DNA of 58,329 bases from Aureivirga marina (GTDB taxonomy: Bacteria; Bacteroidota; Bacteroidia; Flavobacteriales; Flavobacteriaceae): positions 1-58,329 of the forward strand of contig NZ_JADPIB010000012.1 of the NCBI RefSeq assembly GCF_015767265.1. The letters are read 5' to 3'. Shown piece by piece: positions 15,827 through 25,254 of this stretch. The notes beneath the pieces were generated by a model. That model did no database searches. It saw only the letters and a program-made list of their open reading frames with translations, and was not told the origin of the DNA. Position numbers and translations under genes: made by a program. The first letter of the stretch is position 1. Each line of letters begins with the position of its first letter.

Positions 15827-17050
15827 ATGAAAGTTTTTATTATTGGATATGTTTGGCCAGAACCAAAATCTTCGGCGGCAGGAACTAGAATGATGCAAAT
15901 CATCAATCTATTTCTAGAACAAAATTGGGAAATTATTTTTGCAACTTCTGCACAAGAGACAGAAAATAAAGCTCCTTTAGAAGAACTTGGAATTAAACCT
16001 TTAAAAATTCAAGTTAATAATAGTTCTTTTGATGATTTAATTAAAAATATAAATCCTGAAATTGTTCTTTATGATCGTTTTATGATGGAAGAACAATATG
16101 GTTGGAGAGTTCGAGAAAATTGTCCTGAAGCTATTCAAATTTTAGATACAGAAGATTTACATTCTTTGAGAAATGCTAGATTACAAGCTAGAAAAAAACA
16201 AACTGAAGAAGCTGATGAACTTTTAAATTCAGACATTACTAAAAGAGAAATTGCAAGTATTTTTCGTTCCGATTTAACATTAATTATTTCAAAAAAAGAA
16301 ATTGAACTTTTAAAAACTACTTTTCAAGTACCAGAACATATTTTATTTTATTTACCTTTTTTAGAAGAAAAATTAACTGAGAAGGGCATTCAAAATTGGA
16401 ATTCATTTGAAGAAAGAAAAGATATTTGTTTTATAGGAAATTTTTATCACGAACCAAATTGGCAAACTGTGCAGATTTTGAAAAAAGAAATTTGGCCAAA
16501 ACTTCGTAAAAAACTTCCAAATATTGAAATACATATTTATGGAGCGTATGCTTCACAAAAAGTGAAACAATTGCATAATCCTAAAGAAAGATTTTTAGTA
16601 AAAGGCTTTGCAGAAGATGTAAATGAAGTAATGAAAAATCACAGGATTTGTTTGGCTCCGATTCCATTTGGCGCAGGATTAAAGGGAAAGTTTATTGATG
16701 CTATGAAAAATGGATGTGTTAGTATTACAACAACAATTGGTGCAGAAGGAATGTTTGAAAATGATTTTTGGCCAGGAATAATTACTGATAATTATGAGAA
16801 AATGATTTCAGAAACAGAAAAAATATATTTAGAAAAAGAAGAATGGAATAAGTTTCAAGAAAGAGGAGTTTTTATAATTAATAAATTATTTAATGCAGAA
16901 TTATTCAAGAAGAAATTTATTCAAGTAATTCAAAATATTAATCTTAAAAACCATCGAGAAAAGAATTTTATAGGTCAAATTTTACAACATCATTCATTGA
17001 AAAGTACCAAATATATGTCAAAATGGATTGAGGAAAAAAATAAAAATTAA
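15827..17050 (+). CDS. Glycosyltransferase, GT4-like
   Basis: The 407-residue GT-B protein has no signal peptide. The N-terminal half begins with FIIGYVWPEPKSSAAGTRM, typical of nucleotide-sugar-dependent transferases. The C-terminal half carries FIGNFYHEPNW, the GFAEDVNEVM segment and APIPFGAGLKGKFIDAMKNG, which is the donor-binding glycine/acidic region of GT4 enzymes. The acceptor and sugar cannot be told from sequence. It sits 5 nt behind ychJ with no other polysaccharide genes nearby. Confidence 0.88.
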   Translation: MKVFIIGYVWPEPKSSAAGTRMMQIINLFLEQNWEIIFATSAQETENKAPLEELGIKPLKIQVNNSSFDDLIKNINPEIVLYDRFMMEEQYGWRVRENCPEAIQILDTEDLHSLRNARLQARKKQTEEADELLNSDITKREIASIFRSDLTLIISKKEIELLKTTFQVPEHILFYLPFLEEKLTEKGIQNWNSFEERKDICFIGNFYHEPNWQTVQILKKEIWPKLRKKLPNIEIHIYGAYASQKVKQLHNPKERFLVKGFAEDVNEVMKNHRICLAPIPFGAGLKGKFIDAMKNGCVSITTTIGAEGMFENDFWPGIITDNYEKMISETEKIYLEKEEWNKFQERGVFIINKLFNAELFKKKFIQVIQNINLKNHREKNFIGQILQHHSLKSTKYMSKWIEEKNKN

Positions 17051-17114
17051 CAATATAAGTAACAATTATATAATTAATTCGTTGTATAGCTTGGTAATCA
17101 AAAAATTTACAACG

Positions 17115-17723
17115 ATGAGAAAACTAAAATTATCATTAATTGCAATTACTCTTTCATTTTTTGCAGCTTGTAGTAGTGATGACGATTCAACAACTACAAC
17201 CCAACAACAGCAACAAGAGCAAAATGATGAAAATCAAGATGAATCCAATACGAGTGATGACAACAATCAAAATCAACAATCTCTTTCGGAACAAATAATT
17301 GGAGTTTGGAATGTTACTTCTATTGATTTAACAGGAGATGTAGCAACAGGAGGAGTTGCTTTAGGGGATATTTCTGGAATTGGAAAAAATATCACTTTAA
17401 AGTTTGATATCACAGATAATCCAAAAAATGTAGTATCAACAGGTGATTTTGATTTACATGCAACCATTAATATGAATGGAAATACACAAGATATTAGTGA
17501 GGAAAATGTAGATTATAATTTCGATAGCGCATGGATTATCGATGAAAATGCTGAAACAATAACTATTCAAGAACCAGAAACAGGTGAAGATATTGTTTTA
17601 CAAATAACAGAAATAAGTGATACAGAATTAACTTTAACAATGAGTGATACACAAAGTGATGATTCCACAGGAGTTGCTTTAGATATTACAACAAATTTTG
17701 TTTTTAAGTGTATAAAAAACTAA
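17115..17723 (+). CDS. Lipocalin-like lipoprotein with Gln/Asp-rich linker
   Basis: I start the gene at ATG 17115 because it gives a proper lipoprotein signal (MRKLKLSLIAITLSFFAACSS, lipobox Cys at residue 18). The frame upstream to 17028 overlaps the glycosyltransferase gene. After the lipid-bound Cys comes an acidic stretch DDD, then a low-complexity Thr/Gln/Asn/Glu/Asp linker (residues about 22-57), then a lipocalin-like domain starting LSEQIIGVWNVTSI. The protein is probably tethered to the outer membrane. The ligand is unknown. A clear terminator follows. Confidence 0.85.
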   Translation: MRKLKLSLIAITLSFFAACSSDDDSTTTTQQQQQEQNDENQDESNTSDDNNQNQQSLSEQIIGVWNVTSIDLTGDVATGGVALGDISGIGKNITLKFDITDNPKNVVSTGDFDLHATINMNGNTQDISEENVDYNFDSAWIIDENAETITIQEPETGEDIVLQITEISDTELTLTMSDTQSDDSTGVALDITTNFVFKCIKN

Positions 17724-17734
17724 AAATAATAAAA

Positions 17735-17764
17735 GAAAAAAAGTCGCAAACAGCGACTTTTTTT
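17735..17764 (+). terminator. Terminator after the lipocalin-like gene
   Basis: AAAGTCGC (17740-17747), a 5-nt loop and GCGACTTT (17753-17760) are followed by further T residues, 16 nt after the stop codon. Confidence 0.88.
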
Positions 17765-17886
17765 AACTATAAAATGAAAATTAACTATTCGGGGTTTAAA
17801 ATATCATGTATTTTGTATGTGAATCTACTGCAAAAATAAAGTGATTTATTTTTTTGAAATATGAGCGATATCATGAATTTCAAAAT

Positions 17887-18462
17887 TTAATATTCTTCTT
17901 TTATTTTTTCTGCAATTTTTTCTAATTCCATATACCAATCTTCACCAAACTTTCTTACAAGAGCTTCTTTTGTGAATTTATAAATAGGAACCTGTAATTC
18001 TTTTCCAAGAGAACAGGCATCATCACAAATTTGCCATCTATGATAATTCACAGCAGCAAATCCGGAGTAATCTTGTACACGTATTGGATATAAATGACAT
18101 GATATTGGTTTTTTCCATGAAATTAAACCTTGATTGTAAGCTTGTTCAAAAGCACACATTGCCGTGTTTTTTTCATCGAAAATCACATAAGCACACTCTT
18201 TTCCTTCAATCAAAGTTGTTTCATGTTCTCCAAACTCATTTGTTGTATATAATCCTTGCTCCTCAACAGCTTTAATTCCTTCTTCTCTTAAAAAAGGTTT
18301 AACAGCTGGATAAGCATCTTGCATAATTTGCAATTCATTTTCTTCTAATGGAGCGCCAGCATCACCGTCAATACAGCATTCTCCTTTACACTTTGAGATA
18401 TTACAAACAAAATCTTTCTCTATAATATCTTCAGAAACGATGGTTTTACCTAATTGAAACAT
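17887..18462 (-). CDS. DUF3109 family cysteine-rich protein
   Basis: The 191-residue cytoplasmic protein has cysteine clusters CNISKCKGECCIDGDAGAP near the N-terminus, then CAYV, MCAFE, CHLYPIRV and CDDAC, which look like metal or Fe-S ligands of the YkgJ-like superfamily. The function is unknown. I prefer ATG 18460-18462 (MFQLGKTIVSED), the usual start of relatives. The longer frame to 18480 would include the -7-like box TATTTTTG at 18474-18467. If that box is used, transcription would start at or next to the ATG, giving a leaderless message. Confidence 0.88.
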   Translation of the reverse strand: MFQLGKTIVSEDIIEKDFVCNISKCKGECCIDGDAGAPLEENELQIMQDAYPAVKPFLREEGIKAVEEQGLYTTNEFGEHETTLIEGKECAYVIFDEKNTAMCAFEQAYNQGLISWKKPISCHLYPIRVQDYSGFAAVNYHRWQICDDACSLGKELQVPIYKFTKEALVRKFGEDWYMELEKIAEKIKEEY

Positions 18463-18525
18463 AAGGCAAAAATACATCATTTTTTAATTAAAAAAATGCT
18501 AATTTAATTTAACGTTAATTTTACT

Positions 18526-18554
18526 TTGATTATTGAATTAATAAAATATATTTG
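18526..18554 (+). promoter_or_regulatory. Promoter of the MarC-family gene
   Basis: TTG at 18526-18528 and TATATTTG at 18547-18554 are separated by 18 nt. The -7 box ends 23 nt before the ATG. Confidence 0.75.
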
Positions 18555-18577
18555 CAAAAAAATTAAATATTAAAAAT

Positions 18578-19153
18578 ATGGTACTTGATTTTAAGGAAAT
18601 CGTAACTTGTACAATGGTATTATTTGCCGTAATTGATATTATTGGTAGTATTCCAATAATTATAGAGTTAAGAAACAAGGTTGGGCATATTCAATCTGAA
18701 AAGGCTTCAATTGTTGCCACCATTATCATGATTACCTTTTTATTCGTGGGAGAGAAAATCTTAAAATTAATTGGTATTGATGTAAATTCATTTGCTGTTG
18801 CAGGTTCTTTTGTAATCTTTTTCTTAGCAATTGAAATGGTTTTAGGTATTTCTGTATTTAAAGACGATCACCCTGAAACTGCAAGTGTAGTTCCTTTAGC
18901 ATTTCCTTTAATTGCTGGAGCAGGTACAATGACATCTATTCTTTCTTTAGAAGCAGAGTATCATACCGTGAATATTATTTTAGCAATTATAATTAATATG
19001 GTTTTTGTTTTTATTGTATTAAAATCTTCCAAAAAGATTGAAAATGTAATTGGAAAATCAGGAATTAATGTAATTCGTAAAATCTTTGGAGTAGTTCTTT
19101 TAGCAATTGCTGTAAAACTTTTTGCTTCAAATATTCAAGGTTTATTTCAATAA
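18578..19153 (+). CDS. MarC family integral membrane protein
   Basis: The 191-residue protein has about six transmembrane helices and matches the UPF0056/MarC family: FAVIDIIGSIPIIIELRN in helix one, FAVAGSFVIFFLAIEMVLGI in the middle, and VVPLAFPLIAGAGTMTSILSL as the most conserved stretch. Its transport substrate is not known. Despite the name, the family is not required for multiple antibiotic resistance in E. coli. It is monocistronic with its own promoter and terminator. Confidence 0.92.
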   Translation: MVLDFKEIVTCTMVLFAVIDIIGSIPIIIELRNKVGHIQSEKASIVATIIMITFLFVGEKILKLIGIDVNSFAVAGSFVIFFLAIEMVLGISVFKDDHPETASVVPLAFPLIAGAGTMTSILSLEAEYHTVNIILAIIINMVFVFIVLKSSKKIENVIGKSGINVIRKIFGVVLLAIAVKLFASNIQGLFQ

Positions 19154-19187
19154 AAATATCAAAGCATTCTATATTATAAGTTAATCT

Positions 19188-19220
19188 AAAAAGCAGACAA
19201 TAATTATTGTCTGCTTTTTT
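19188..19220 (+). terminator. Terminator after marC-like gene
   Basis: The inverted repeat AAAAGCAGACAATAA / TTATTGTCTGCTTTT with no spacer ends in T residues, 35 nt after the stop codon. Confidence 0.85.
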
Positions 19221-19228
19221 AATTCACA

Positions 19229-19257
19229 AAAAAACCATCTTCAAAACAAAGATGGTT
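19229..19257 (-). terminator. Terminator facing the TonB-type barrel gene
   Basis: On the minus strand AACCATCTT and AAGATGGTT form a stem with a 7-nt loop and a T run follows. It lies about 105 nt downstream of the barrel gene stop. Confidence 0.65.
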
Positions 19258-19363
19258 GTGAAAAAAAGATATTTTTAGTTAGTAACCCACATTTCAAAGT
19301 TACTATATTAAGATTCAATTTTTTAATACGATTTTATTAAAAGTTTATACTTTTTATACAATT

Positions 19364-21700
19364 TTATAATCTTCCTTCAAATCCAGAATTATGTTGAATT
19401 TTCTTGTTCTTAAATTTCTTTTTACTTGAGAAAGTATATTTAAAATGAACTACAAAAGATCTAGTTAAACTTTTGGAGTGACTATATTGAGAAAAAGTTC
19501 CATAGTCTGCATTTGTTTCTGTTCTAAACGTATCAAATACATCATAAAGTGTTAAAGTTAAAACGCCTTTATTTTTAAACATTTTTCTTTTTAATCCAAT
19601 TGAAAATCTATCAAAAGCTGATTCTAACAATATTCCTGTTCTATATTTTGATGCAAATTTATTAGTAATATAAAATGTCGTTTTCTTATTCATAAAATAA
19701 TAAACTAATAAATTACTAGTAATTCCAGGAGTTTCATATAGTTCATTACCTATTTCTTGTTCTGTATAGAAGAAATTATTTTTAAAATTCACAAAAATCT
19801 TTGGATGAATTTTTCCTGAAAAAGTATAATTTAAAGTATAAGTTCGATTCGTATTTAAATTTTCAGGTCTTGTTACTATAATATCTTCTCCAACATTTCT
19901 TGAAAATGGAGCAATAATATCATCTATGTTTTTAAAATAAAAAGAAAAAGAGTGTTTTTTATAATTATAACTCAAGTTTAAAGTATAATTATAAGAAGGT
20001 CTAAGATTTGGATTTCCTTCTAAATAATTTTTATCATTTATTTTAATTACATAGGGATTTAAATCAAAAAAGGAAGCACGTTGAATTCCTCTTGAAGCAC
20101 CAAAGGATAAATTTTTATAATTAGAAATTTGGTAAGAGTAATTTAAAGTTGGAAAGAAATCCGTATATTTTTGTTTAATTTCATTATTTTGAATTTTATC
20201 AATTCCTTTAATATCTGTTGATTCTATTCTTAATCCTAAATCGAAATAATGTTTTTTATGTGTTTTATTTATTGTAAAATAATTTGCTAAAATTGTTTCT
20301 TTATTTTCATAGTCTTCATTTTCATCATTAAAAAAGATATGATTATCATATGAAACATTTACATCTAATAAATTAAACCTATCAATATTCGAATAATTAC
20401 TTCCCAAAGAAAATTCAAAATTATTTTTTAATTTTTGATTCCAATCTAAACGAAATTCAGAAAATTTCGAATCAGAATTAGAATTCGTAATATTTTTTTC
20501 AGAATACTCATTTACAACATCATTAATATCTAGAATATTGTGATTATCGTATTTTTTATCTCCAATTTCTCCAACAAATTTTACTTTACTTCCTAAAGTA
20601 TCTAAATCATAAGAAATATCAATAGTTGCATTCCAATAATCATACTTGTCTTCTGAATTTAAAATATTAGAGGAAACTGATTCTTGTGAATTTTGAAATA
20701 AATTAATCAATCCGTTATCATTATTATTTGATCTATAATTTGAGTAAAAACCATCTATCCCAAAAGTTAGTTTTTTAGAAGGATAAAATAATAATCCTGA
20801 TTTAAAACGAATAAAATCACTATTAATATTAGCAATTGATTTATTATTCAAAATATCTCCTGAGTCATATTCATTTATCAAAGTATTTTTAGTCTCATTA
20901 AAAGATTTTCCATAATCTGAAATCAAATATCCATTCCATTTTTTTGAACCAAAAAGGGTAGAATTTCCAATATATTTATCTATATTATTTTCATCTTTAT
21001 ACCAAAGCCTCCCTTGAAATGTTGAACTAATTCCAACTGGGAATTCCTTTAAAACTATGTTAATCGTTCCATTATTTCCTGTTGCAGCATTTTTTGCAGA
21101 ACTATTTACATCAACCTCAACTCTAACAATATTTTTTGAATCAATTGCTGCTAAATAATTTGCCAAATCTTTTCCTGAAAGTTTCACTTCTCTTCCATTA
21201 ATAAACACTTTTGGAGTTCCTTGTGGTAAAGAAATATTTCCTTCAATATCTACTAATACTTGTGGTGAAATTCGCAAAATATCTATTGCTTCATACCCTT
21301 CTTTAAAAGGACTATCTTTTACATTAAAATGAATTTTACCCTCTTTTCTTTTAACCAAATTTCGATATGAAGTAATCTCTACTTGATCTAATTTTTCACT
21401 ATTTTCTTTTAAAGAAATTATTCCTAAATCTGTATTTTTAGATATTTCTAAGTGTCTTTCCCAAGTATCAAATCCAACATAAGTTATCTTTATAATATAA
21501 ACACCATTCTTAACAGTTATTTCGAAATAACCATTATCATCTGTTACATCATGTGTAATTATTTTCCCTTCTGTATCTGTTAATACAACATTCGCATAGG
21601 AAACATTACTTGACATGTCTCTCACGACACCAAACAACTTACTTTGGGTAAAAGCTAGAAAAGGGGCTAATAAGAAAATTAATAATAATACTCTCTTCAT
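19364..21700 (-). CDS. TonB-dependent receptor-like outer-membrane beta-barrel protein (OMP_b-brl_3 type)
   Basis: The 778-residue protein has a signal peptide (to LAFTQ, residue 19), then a carboxypeptidase-regulatory-like domain (residues about 20-105, KLFGVVRDMSSNVSYANVVL). A plug-like domain follows with FINGREVKLSGKDLANYLAAI and a long beta-strand-rich barrel ends near the C-terminus. It belongs to the Bacteroidota outer-membrane barrel family related to TonB receptors and often found singly. The substrate is unknown, and no SusD-like lipoprotein accompanies it. A paralogue of the same architecture is at 55539-57929. Confidence 0.92.
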   Translation of the reverse strand: MKRVLLLIFLLAPFLAFTQSKLFGVVRDMSSNVSYANVVLTDTEGKIITHDVTDDNGYFEITVKNGVYIIKITYVGFDTWERHLEISKNTDLGIISLKENSEKLDQVEITSYRNLVKRKEGKIHFNVKDSPFKEGYEAIDILRISPQVLVDIEGNISLPQGTPKVFINGREVKLSGKDLANYLAAIDSKNIVRVEVDVNSSAKNAATGNNGTINIVLKEFPVGISSTFQGRLWYKDENNIDKYIGNSTLFGSKKWNGYLISDYGKSFNETKNTLINEYDSGDILNNKSIANINSDFIRFKSGLLFYPSKKLTFGIDGFYSNYRSNNNDNGLINLFQNSQESVSSNILNSEDKYDYWNATIDISYDLDTLGSKVKFVGEIGDKKYDNHNILDINDVVNEYSEKNITNSNSDSKFSEFRLDWNQKLKNNFEFSLGSNYSNIDRFNLLDVNVSYDNHIFFNDENEDYENKETILANYFTINKTHKKHYFDLGLRIESTDIKGIDKIQNNEIKQKYTDFFPTLNYSYQISNYKNLSFGASRGIQRASFFDLNPYVIKINDKNYLEGNPNLRPSYNYTLNLSYNYKKHSFSFYFKNIDDIIAPFSRNVGEDIIVTRPENLNTNRTYTLNYTFSGKIHPKIFVNFKNNFFYTEQEIGNELYETPGITSNLLVYYFMNKKTTFYITNKFASKYRTGILLESAFDRFSIGLKRKMFKNKGVLTLTLYDVFDTFRTETNADYGTFSQYSHSKSLTRSFVVHFKYTFSSKKKFKNKKIQHNSGFEGRL

Positions 21701-21899
21701 AGATATAAGTATAAGTTGCTTGCAACAATTGCAATTATAATGTTAGTTTAAGCAATTTAAAGTAAAAGTAATCTGTTAATTTTTATATAATTGATAATAA
21801 GATTATACTAAAATTATATTTTTAATTTTTACTTATATACAATATTAACATTATTTCTATAAATACACAACTAATACTTGGTAATTATTTATCAATTTT

Positions 21900-22658
21900 T
21901 CATTCTTTGTTTACATTTTTTTCATCAATTTTTCTTTTTTGATAATAATATTTTATTTGAAGTTTAGGCTTGTCTTTTTTATTTTCAGTTTCTTCTTCTT
22001 GATTTTCTTCTTTTTCCTCTTCAACAACTGGTGGAGAAAAATTTCCTTCGTCATCAAACCAAGAATCAAATTCTGTTTTTGAAAATTTAAAAGGAATTGG
22101 TTTTGGACCTTGTGCTCTATAATAAATTGCAAATGCCAAACCAACTAATAAACCTGATAAATGACCTTCCCATGAAATTTTATCTTCTATTGGAAAAATA
22201 TACCAAAACATACTTCCATAAAGAAAAATCACCATAAATGATAAAGCTGTTAAACGAAAATATCTTCTAATAATTCCACTAAAAAATATAAAACCAAATA
22301 ACATATAAACTATTCCACTAGCTCCAATATGATAGGAATCTTTTGCGATAATCCATGTTAGTATTCCCGTTAAGAAAAAACCATAGAAAAATACTTTATT
22401 CGCAATCTTTCTATAGAAAAAAAACAAAACTGTTGTTAAAACTAAAATTGGAATTGTATTATTAAATAAATGTTTTAAATCTCCATGTAAAAATGGACTA
22501 AACAACACTCCTCTCAATCCAAAAAATTCTTTTGGATAAATTCCTAAATGATTAAAATTTTTATTTAAAACAATTTCTATTATATATACAATCCACATTG
22601 GCAATACAAAAAATATTGCTTTATGAATCTGTGGTCCTAATTTTACATTTTCATCCAT
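21900..22658 (-). CDS. Rhomboid-family intramembrane serine protease
   Basis: The 252-residue inner-membrane protein cleaves substrates within transmembrane segments. The catalytic Ser is in IGASGIVYM (S114) and the catalytic His in WEGHLSGLLVG (H166). The conserved HGDLKHLFNN (residues 58-67) stands in the oxyanion region. Six helices are predicted. The tail after residue 210 is very acidic and Glu-rich (EEEKEENQEEE) and ends basic, so it is probably cytosolic. The substrate is unknown. The gene stands alone and is read away from the PagL-like gene. Confidence 0.93.
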   Translation of the reverse strand: MDENVKLGPQIHKAIFFVLPMWIVYIIEIVLNKNFNHLGIYPKEFFGLRGVLFSPFLHGDLKHLFNNTIPILVLTTVLFFFYRKIANKVFFYGFFLTGILTWIIAKDSYHIGASGIVYMLFGFIFFSGIIRRYFRLTALSFMVIFLYGSMFWYIFPIEDKISWEGHLSGLLVGLAFAIYYRAQGPKPIPFKFSKTEFDSWFDDEGNFSPPVVEEEKEENQEEETENKKDKPKLQIKYYYQKRKIDEKNVNKE

Positions 22659-22807
22659 TTTTTATCCTTTTGCTACTTAGTCACAAAAACATATCCAAAA
22701 TAACAAATCAAACAATTTGACATACTAAATCTGCCAGATTATCACGATTTTATGAAAATATTTCATATAAATTGTTAAAACTCTATCTTTGCGCTTTCTT
22801 GGAGAAT

Positions 22808-23923
22808 ATGAAAAAATTAACCCTATTTTTAATTTACCTCAACTGCTTTTTTGTTTTTTCGCAAAGGTCTAAGCTTAAAAGTTCAAAATATTTTATAGAT
22901 GTTTCAACTTACTATGGTTCCATCATAAAACATAAACCATCTATAAGTCATTTAACCCAAAATCACCCAACTGGTTTTATTTTCAGTTTTAATCAAAGAT
23001 CTATTGGAAAGAAAGAATGGGAACGTATTTATAATTATCCAGATTATGGTTTTACATTCTACACACAAGATTATCACAATGAAAAACTTGGAAAATTATA
23101 TGCAATTAATGGTCATTATAGTTTTTATTTAAGACATTTTAAAGAAAGAAATCAGGTTGTTTTAAAAGTTGGAACTGGACTTTCTTATGTTACAAAACCA
23201 TATGACCGTTATGAAAACAAGAAGAATAACATTTTCGGTTCTCATGTAAATGCAAGTATTTTCTTTAATTTATATTATCAAAGACTTTTATTAATTAAAA
23301 ATTTTGGAATTAAAGCTGGAATTTCGATCATTCATAATTCAAATGGAAGTTCAAAATCTCCAAATTCTGGTTCTAATGTCTTTTCTACTTTTGTTGGGAT
23401 AAATTATTCTCTTGGAAAAAAGCAAAAACGTTCTACACGAAGATTAAAAAGTACGATTCCTAAAAAAGAACGAATAAAAGTGAATCTTTTGTTCTTAACA
23501 GGAAAAAACCAATCTGATGTCATCGGAAGTGATCGTTATCCTTTTTATCATATAAGTTTATATGCAGACAAACGTATTTCTAAAAAATCTGCTTTTCAAG
23601 CTGGATTCGAGTATTTCAATTCTAAATTTTTAAAAGAACATATTTATTATAAATCTCTTTCTTATTATCCTGATATTCCTGAAAAATTACCCGATTACAA
23701 AAGAGTTTCTGTTATTGTTGGACACGAATTATTTATCAATAAAGTTTCCGCTATTGTTCAATTAGGTTATTACATTTATTCTCCTTTTAAAATAGAAGGA
23801 AGTATTTATGAAAATATCGGAATCAAGTATTATTTAACTAAACACATTTATTCTCAAATTCAACTAAAAGCACATTCTGCAAAAGCAGAATCTTTTGGTT
23901 TTGGATTAGGAATTCGAATTTAA
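22808..23923 (+). CDS. PagL/acyloxyacyl hydrolase-like outer-membrane protein
   Basis: I start at ATG 22808 because it is preceded by GGAGA and gives a signal peptide (MKKLTLFLIYLNCFFVFSQ). The longer frame from 22772 has none. The mature protein is beta-strand rich. It carries IIHNSNGSSKSPNSG, resembling the His-Ser region of lipid A 3-O-deacylase PagL. It would remove an acyl chain from lipid A in the outer membrane. At 371 residues it is about twice the length of PagL, with an extra C-terminal half of unknown role. The following lipoprotein gene begins 2 nt after its stop. Confidence 0.82.
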   Translation: MKKLTLFLIYLNCFFVFSQRSKLKSSKYFIDVSTYYGSIIKHKPSISHLTQNHPTGFIFSFNQRSIGKKEWERIYNYPDYGFTFYTQDYHNEKLGKLYAINGHYSFYLRHFKERNQVVLKVGTGLSYVTKPYDRYENKKNNIFGSHVNASIFFNLYYQRLLLIKNFGIKAGISIIHNSNGSSKSPNSGSNVFSTFVGINYSLGKKQKRSTRRLKSTIPKKERIKVNLLFLTGKNQSDVIGSDRYPFYHISLYADKRISKKSAFQAGFEYFNSKFLKEHIYYKSLSYYPDIPEKLPDYKRVSVIVGHELFINKVSAIVQLGYYIYSPFKIEGSIYENIGIKYYLTKHIYSQIQLKAHSAKAESFGFGLGIRI

Positions 23924-23925
23924 TC

Positions 23926-24675
23926 ATGACAAAAAATATTTATTTTCTCTTTCTTATAACATTATTTTCTTCTTGTGCTGCGGAAGATATTGGCGAATGT
24001 TTTTATAATAGTAGCGACATTAGAGAATATGATTTTGATTTAACATCTTTTGATGAAGTTATAGTAAATGAAAATATTTCTTTAGAAGTAAAATTTGGTT
24101 TTGAGAAAAAATTAATTGTTAAAACCAGTGAAAACCGAATTGAAAACTTTACTCATTTTATTGAAGATGGTAAATTAGTTTTAAATATGGAAGAAACTTG
24201 TAATTTGACACGAAATTTAAAAGCGACAAATATTACTTTAATCACAGATCATTTAACTAAAATTGAAAATAACACACAATATAAAATTTATTCAACTCAG
24301 ATTTTATTTTTTCCTAATTTAACACTTTCTACTTTGGAAGAAGGAAATTCTGGTTTGGCTGTTGGAACTTTTGATTTAAAAGTAAATTGTTTGAGTTTAA
24401 ATATTTTTGGAGTTGAATTTGCTGATTTTTCCATAGAAGGCAGAACCGAAAATTTAAATATTGCTTTCTTTTCTGGAGCTCCATTTTTGGATGGAAAAAA
24501 TTTAATTTCTAAAAACACTTCTATTCGACAAGAAAGTACAAATGATATATTACTTCATCCAATAGATAAAATATCAGGAACAATTCATTCTTTAGGAAAT
24601 ATTATTTTGTATAATACACCTGAGGAAATAGATATATTAGAATTATATAAAGGAAAAGTTATTATTAATAATTAA
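23926..24675 (+). CDS. Lipoprotein with GIN (DUF2807) domain
   Basis: The 249-residue lipoprotein has signal and lipobox LFSSCAAE (Cys17). The body starts FDLTSFDEVIVNENISLEVKFG and repeats short beta strands (IKIYSTQ, LNIAFFSG). This is the pattern of the putative auto-transporter adhesin head/GIN domain common in Bacteroidota. It is probably periplasmic or surface-facing, with no known activity. It is tightly packed between the PagL-like gene (2 nt) and the EndoV-like gene (3 nt), so these three form an operon. Confidence 0.85.
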   Translation: MTKNIYFLFLITLFSSCAAEDIGECFYNSSDIREYDFDLTSFDEVIVNENISLEVKFGFEKKLIVKTSENRIENFTHFIEDGKLVLNMEETCNLTRNLKATNITLITDHLTKIENNTQYKIYSTQILFFPNLTLSTLEEGNSGLAVGTFDLKVNCLSLNIFGVEFADFSIEGRTENLNIAFFSGAPFLDGKNLISKNTSIRQESTNDILLHPIDKISGTIHSLGNIILYNTPEEIDILELYKGKVIINN

Positions 24676-24678
24676 GCT

Positions 24679-25176
24679 ATGATTTACGCATTTGACACTT
24701 ATTATAAAGAAAAAACTGCAAAAACAGTTTGTGTAAAATTTAGAAATTGGGAATCTGAATCTATCTTAGAAATTTTTCAAGAAGAAATCACTATTCCTGG
24801 AAATTATGAAAGTGGTTCTTTTTATAAAAGAGAATTACCTTGTCTTTTAAGTTTATTAGAAAAAATAAATTTAGAAGAAGATGCTATTTTAATCGTAGAT
24901 GGATATGTTACTTTAACAAAAACCAAAGATGGATTAGGTGGATATTTGTATCATGCTTTAAACGAAAAATATCCAATTATTGGTGTTGCAAAAAACGATT
25001 TTTCAGATGAAAATCCGAATAAAAGAGAAGTTTTTAGAGGAGAAAGTAAAAAGCCATTATTTGTCACTTCTAAAGGAATTGATGTCGATTTTTGTGAAAA
25101 TATGATAAAAATCATGCACGGTAAGTATAGAATACCTACAATTTTAAAAAAATTGGACCAATTTAGTAGAGAATAA
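24679..25176 (+). CDS. Endonuclease V-like protein, divergent
   Basis: The 165-residue protein resembles endonuclease V, which nicks DNA or RNA near inosine. Acidic residues in the places of the EndoV metal ligands are present: D6 in YAFDTYY, E52 in FYKRELPCLL after an IPG motif (39-41), and D74 in LIVDGYVTL. The canonical DGHG...HPR segment is replaced by DGYVTLTKTKDGLGGYLYH, and the protein is shorter than the usual 210-230 residues. The C-terminal HGKYRIPTILKKLDQF fits the family end. It is possibly a narrow-substrate or changed-function member. Confidence 0.75.
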   Translation: MIYAFDTYYKEKTAKTVCVKFRNWESESILEIFQEEITIPGNYESGSFYKRELPCLLSLLEKINLEEDAILIVDGYVTLTKTKDGLGGYLYHALNEKYPIIGVAKNDFSDENPNKREVFRGESKKPLFVTSKGIDVDFCENMIKIMHGKYRIPTILKKLDQFSRE

Positions 25177-25199
25177 TCAGTTAAGCGCTTTTTTTTCTC

Positions 25200-25207
25200 T
25201 AAATTTG
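25200..25207 (+). promoter_or_regulatory. -7-like element upstream of moaA
   Basis: TAAATTTG fits TAnnTTTG and lies 47 nt before the moaA ATG. No TTG is found at the right distance. A small hairpin AGAAG/CTTCT follows in the leader. Confidence 0.4.
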
Positions 25208-25254
25208 TGTTTTCTAACAATTAAGAAGTTTTACTTCTACGGTAATTTAAAAAG

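Noticed and set aside
17028-17114. Upstream extension of the lipocalin-like gene
   Set aside because: It overlaps the glycosyltransferase end and would hide the lipoprotein signal that begins at the ATG 17115.
22772-22807. Upstream extension of the PagL-like gene
   Set aside because: The signal peptide and a GGAGA sequence fit the ATG at 22808 much better.
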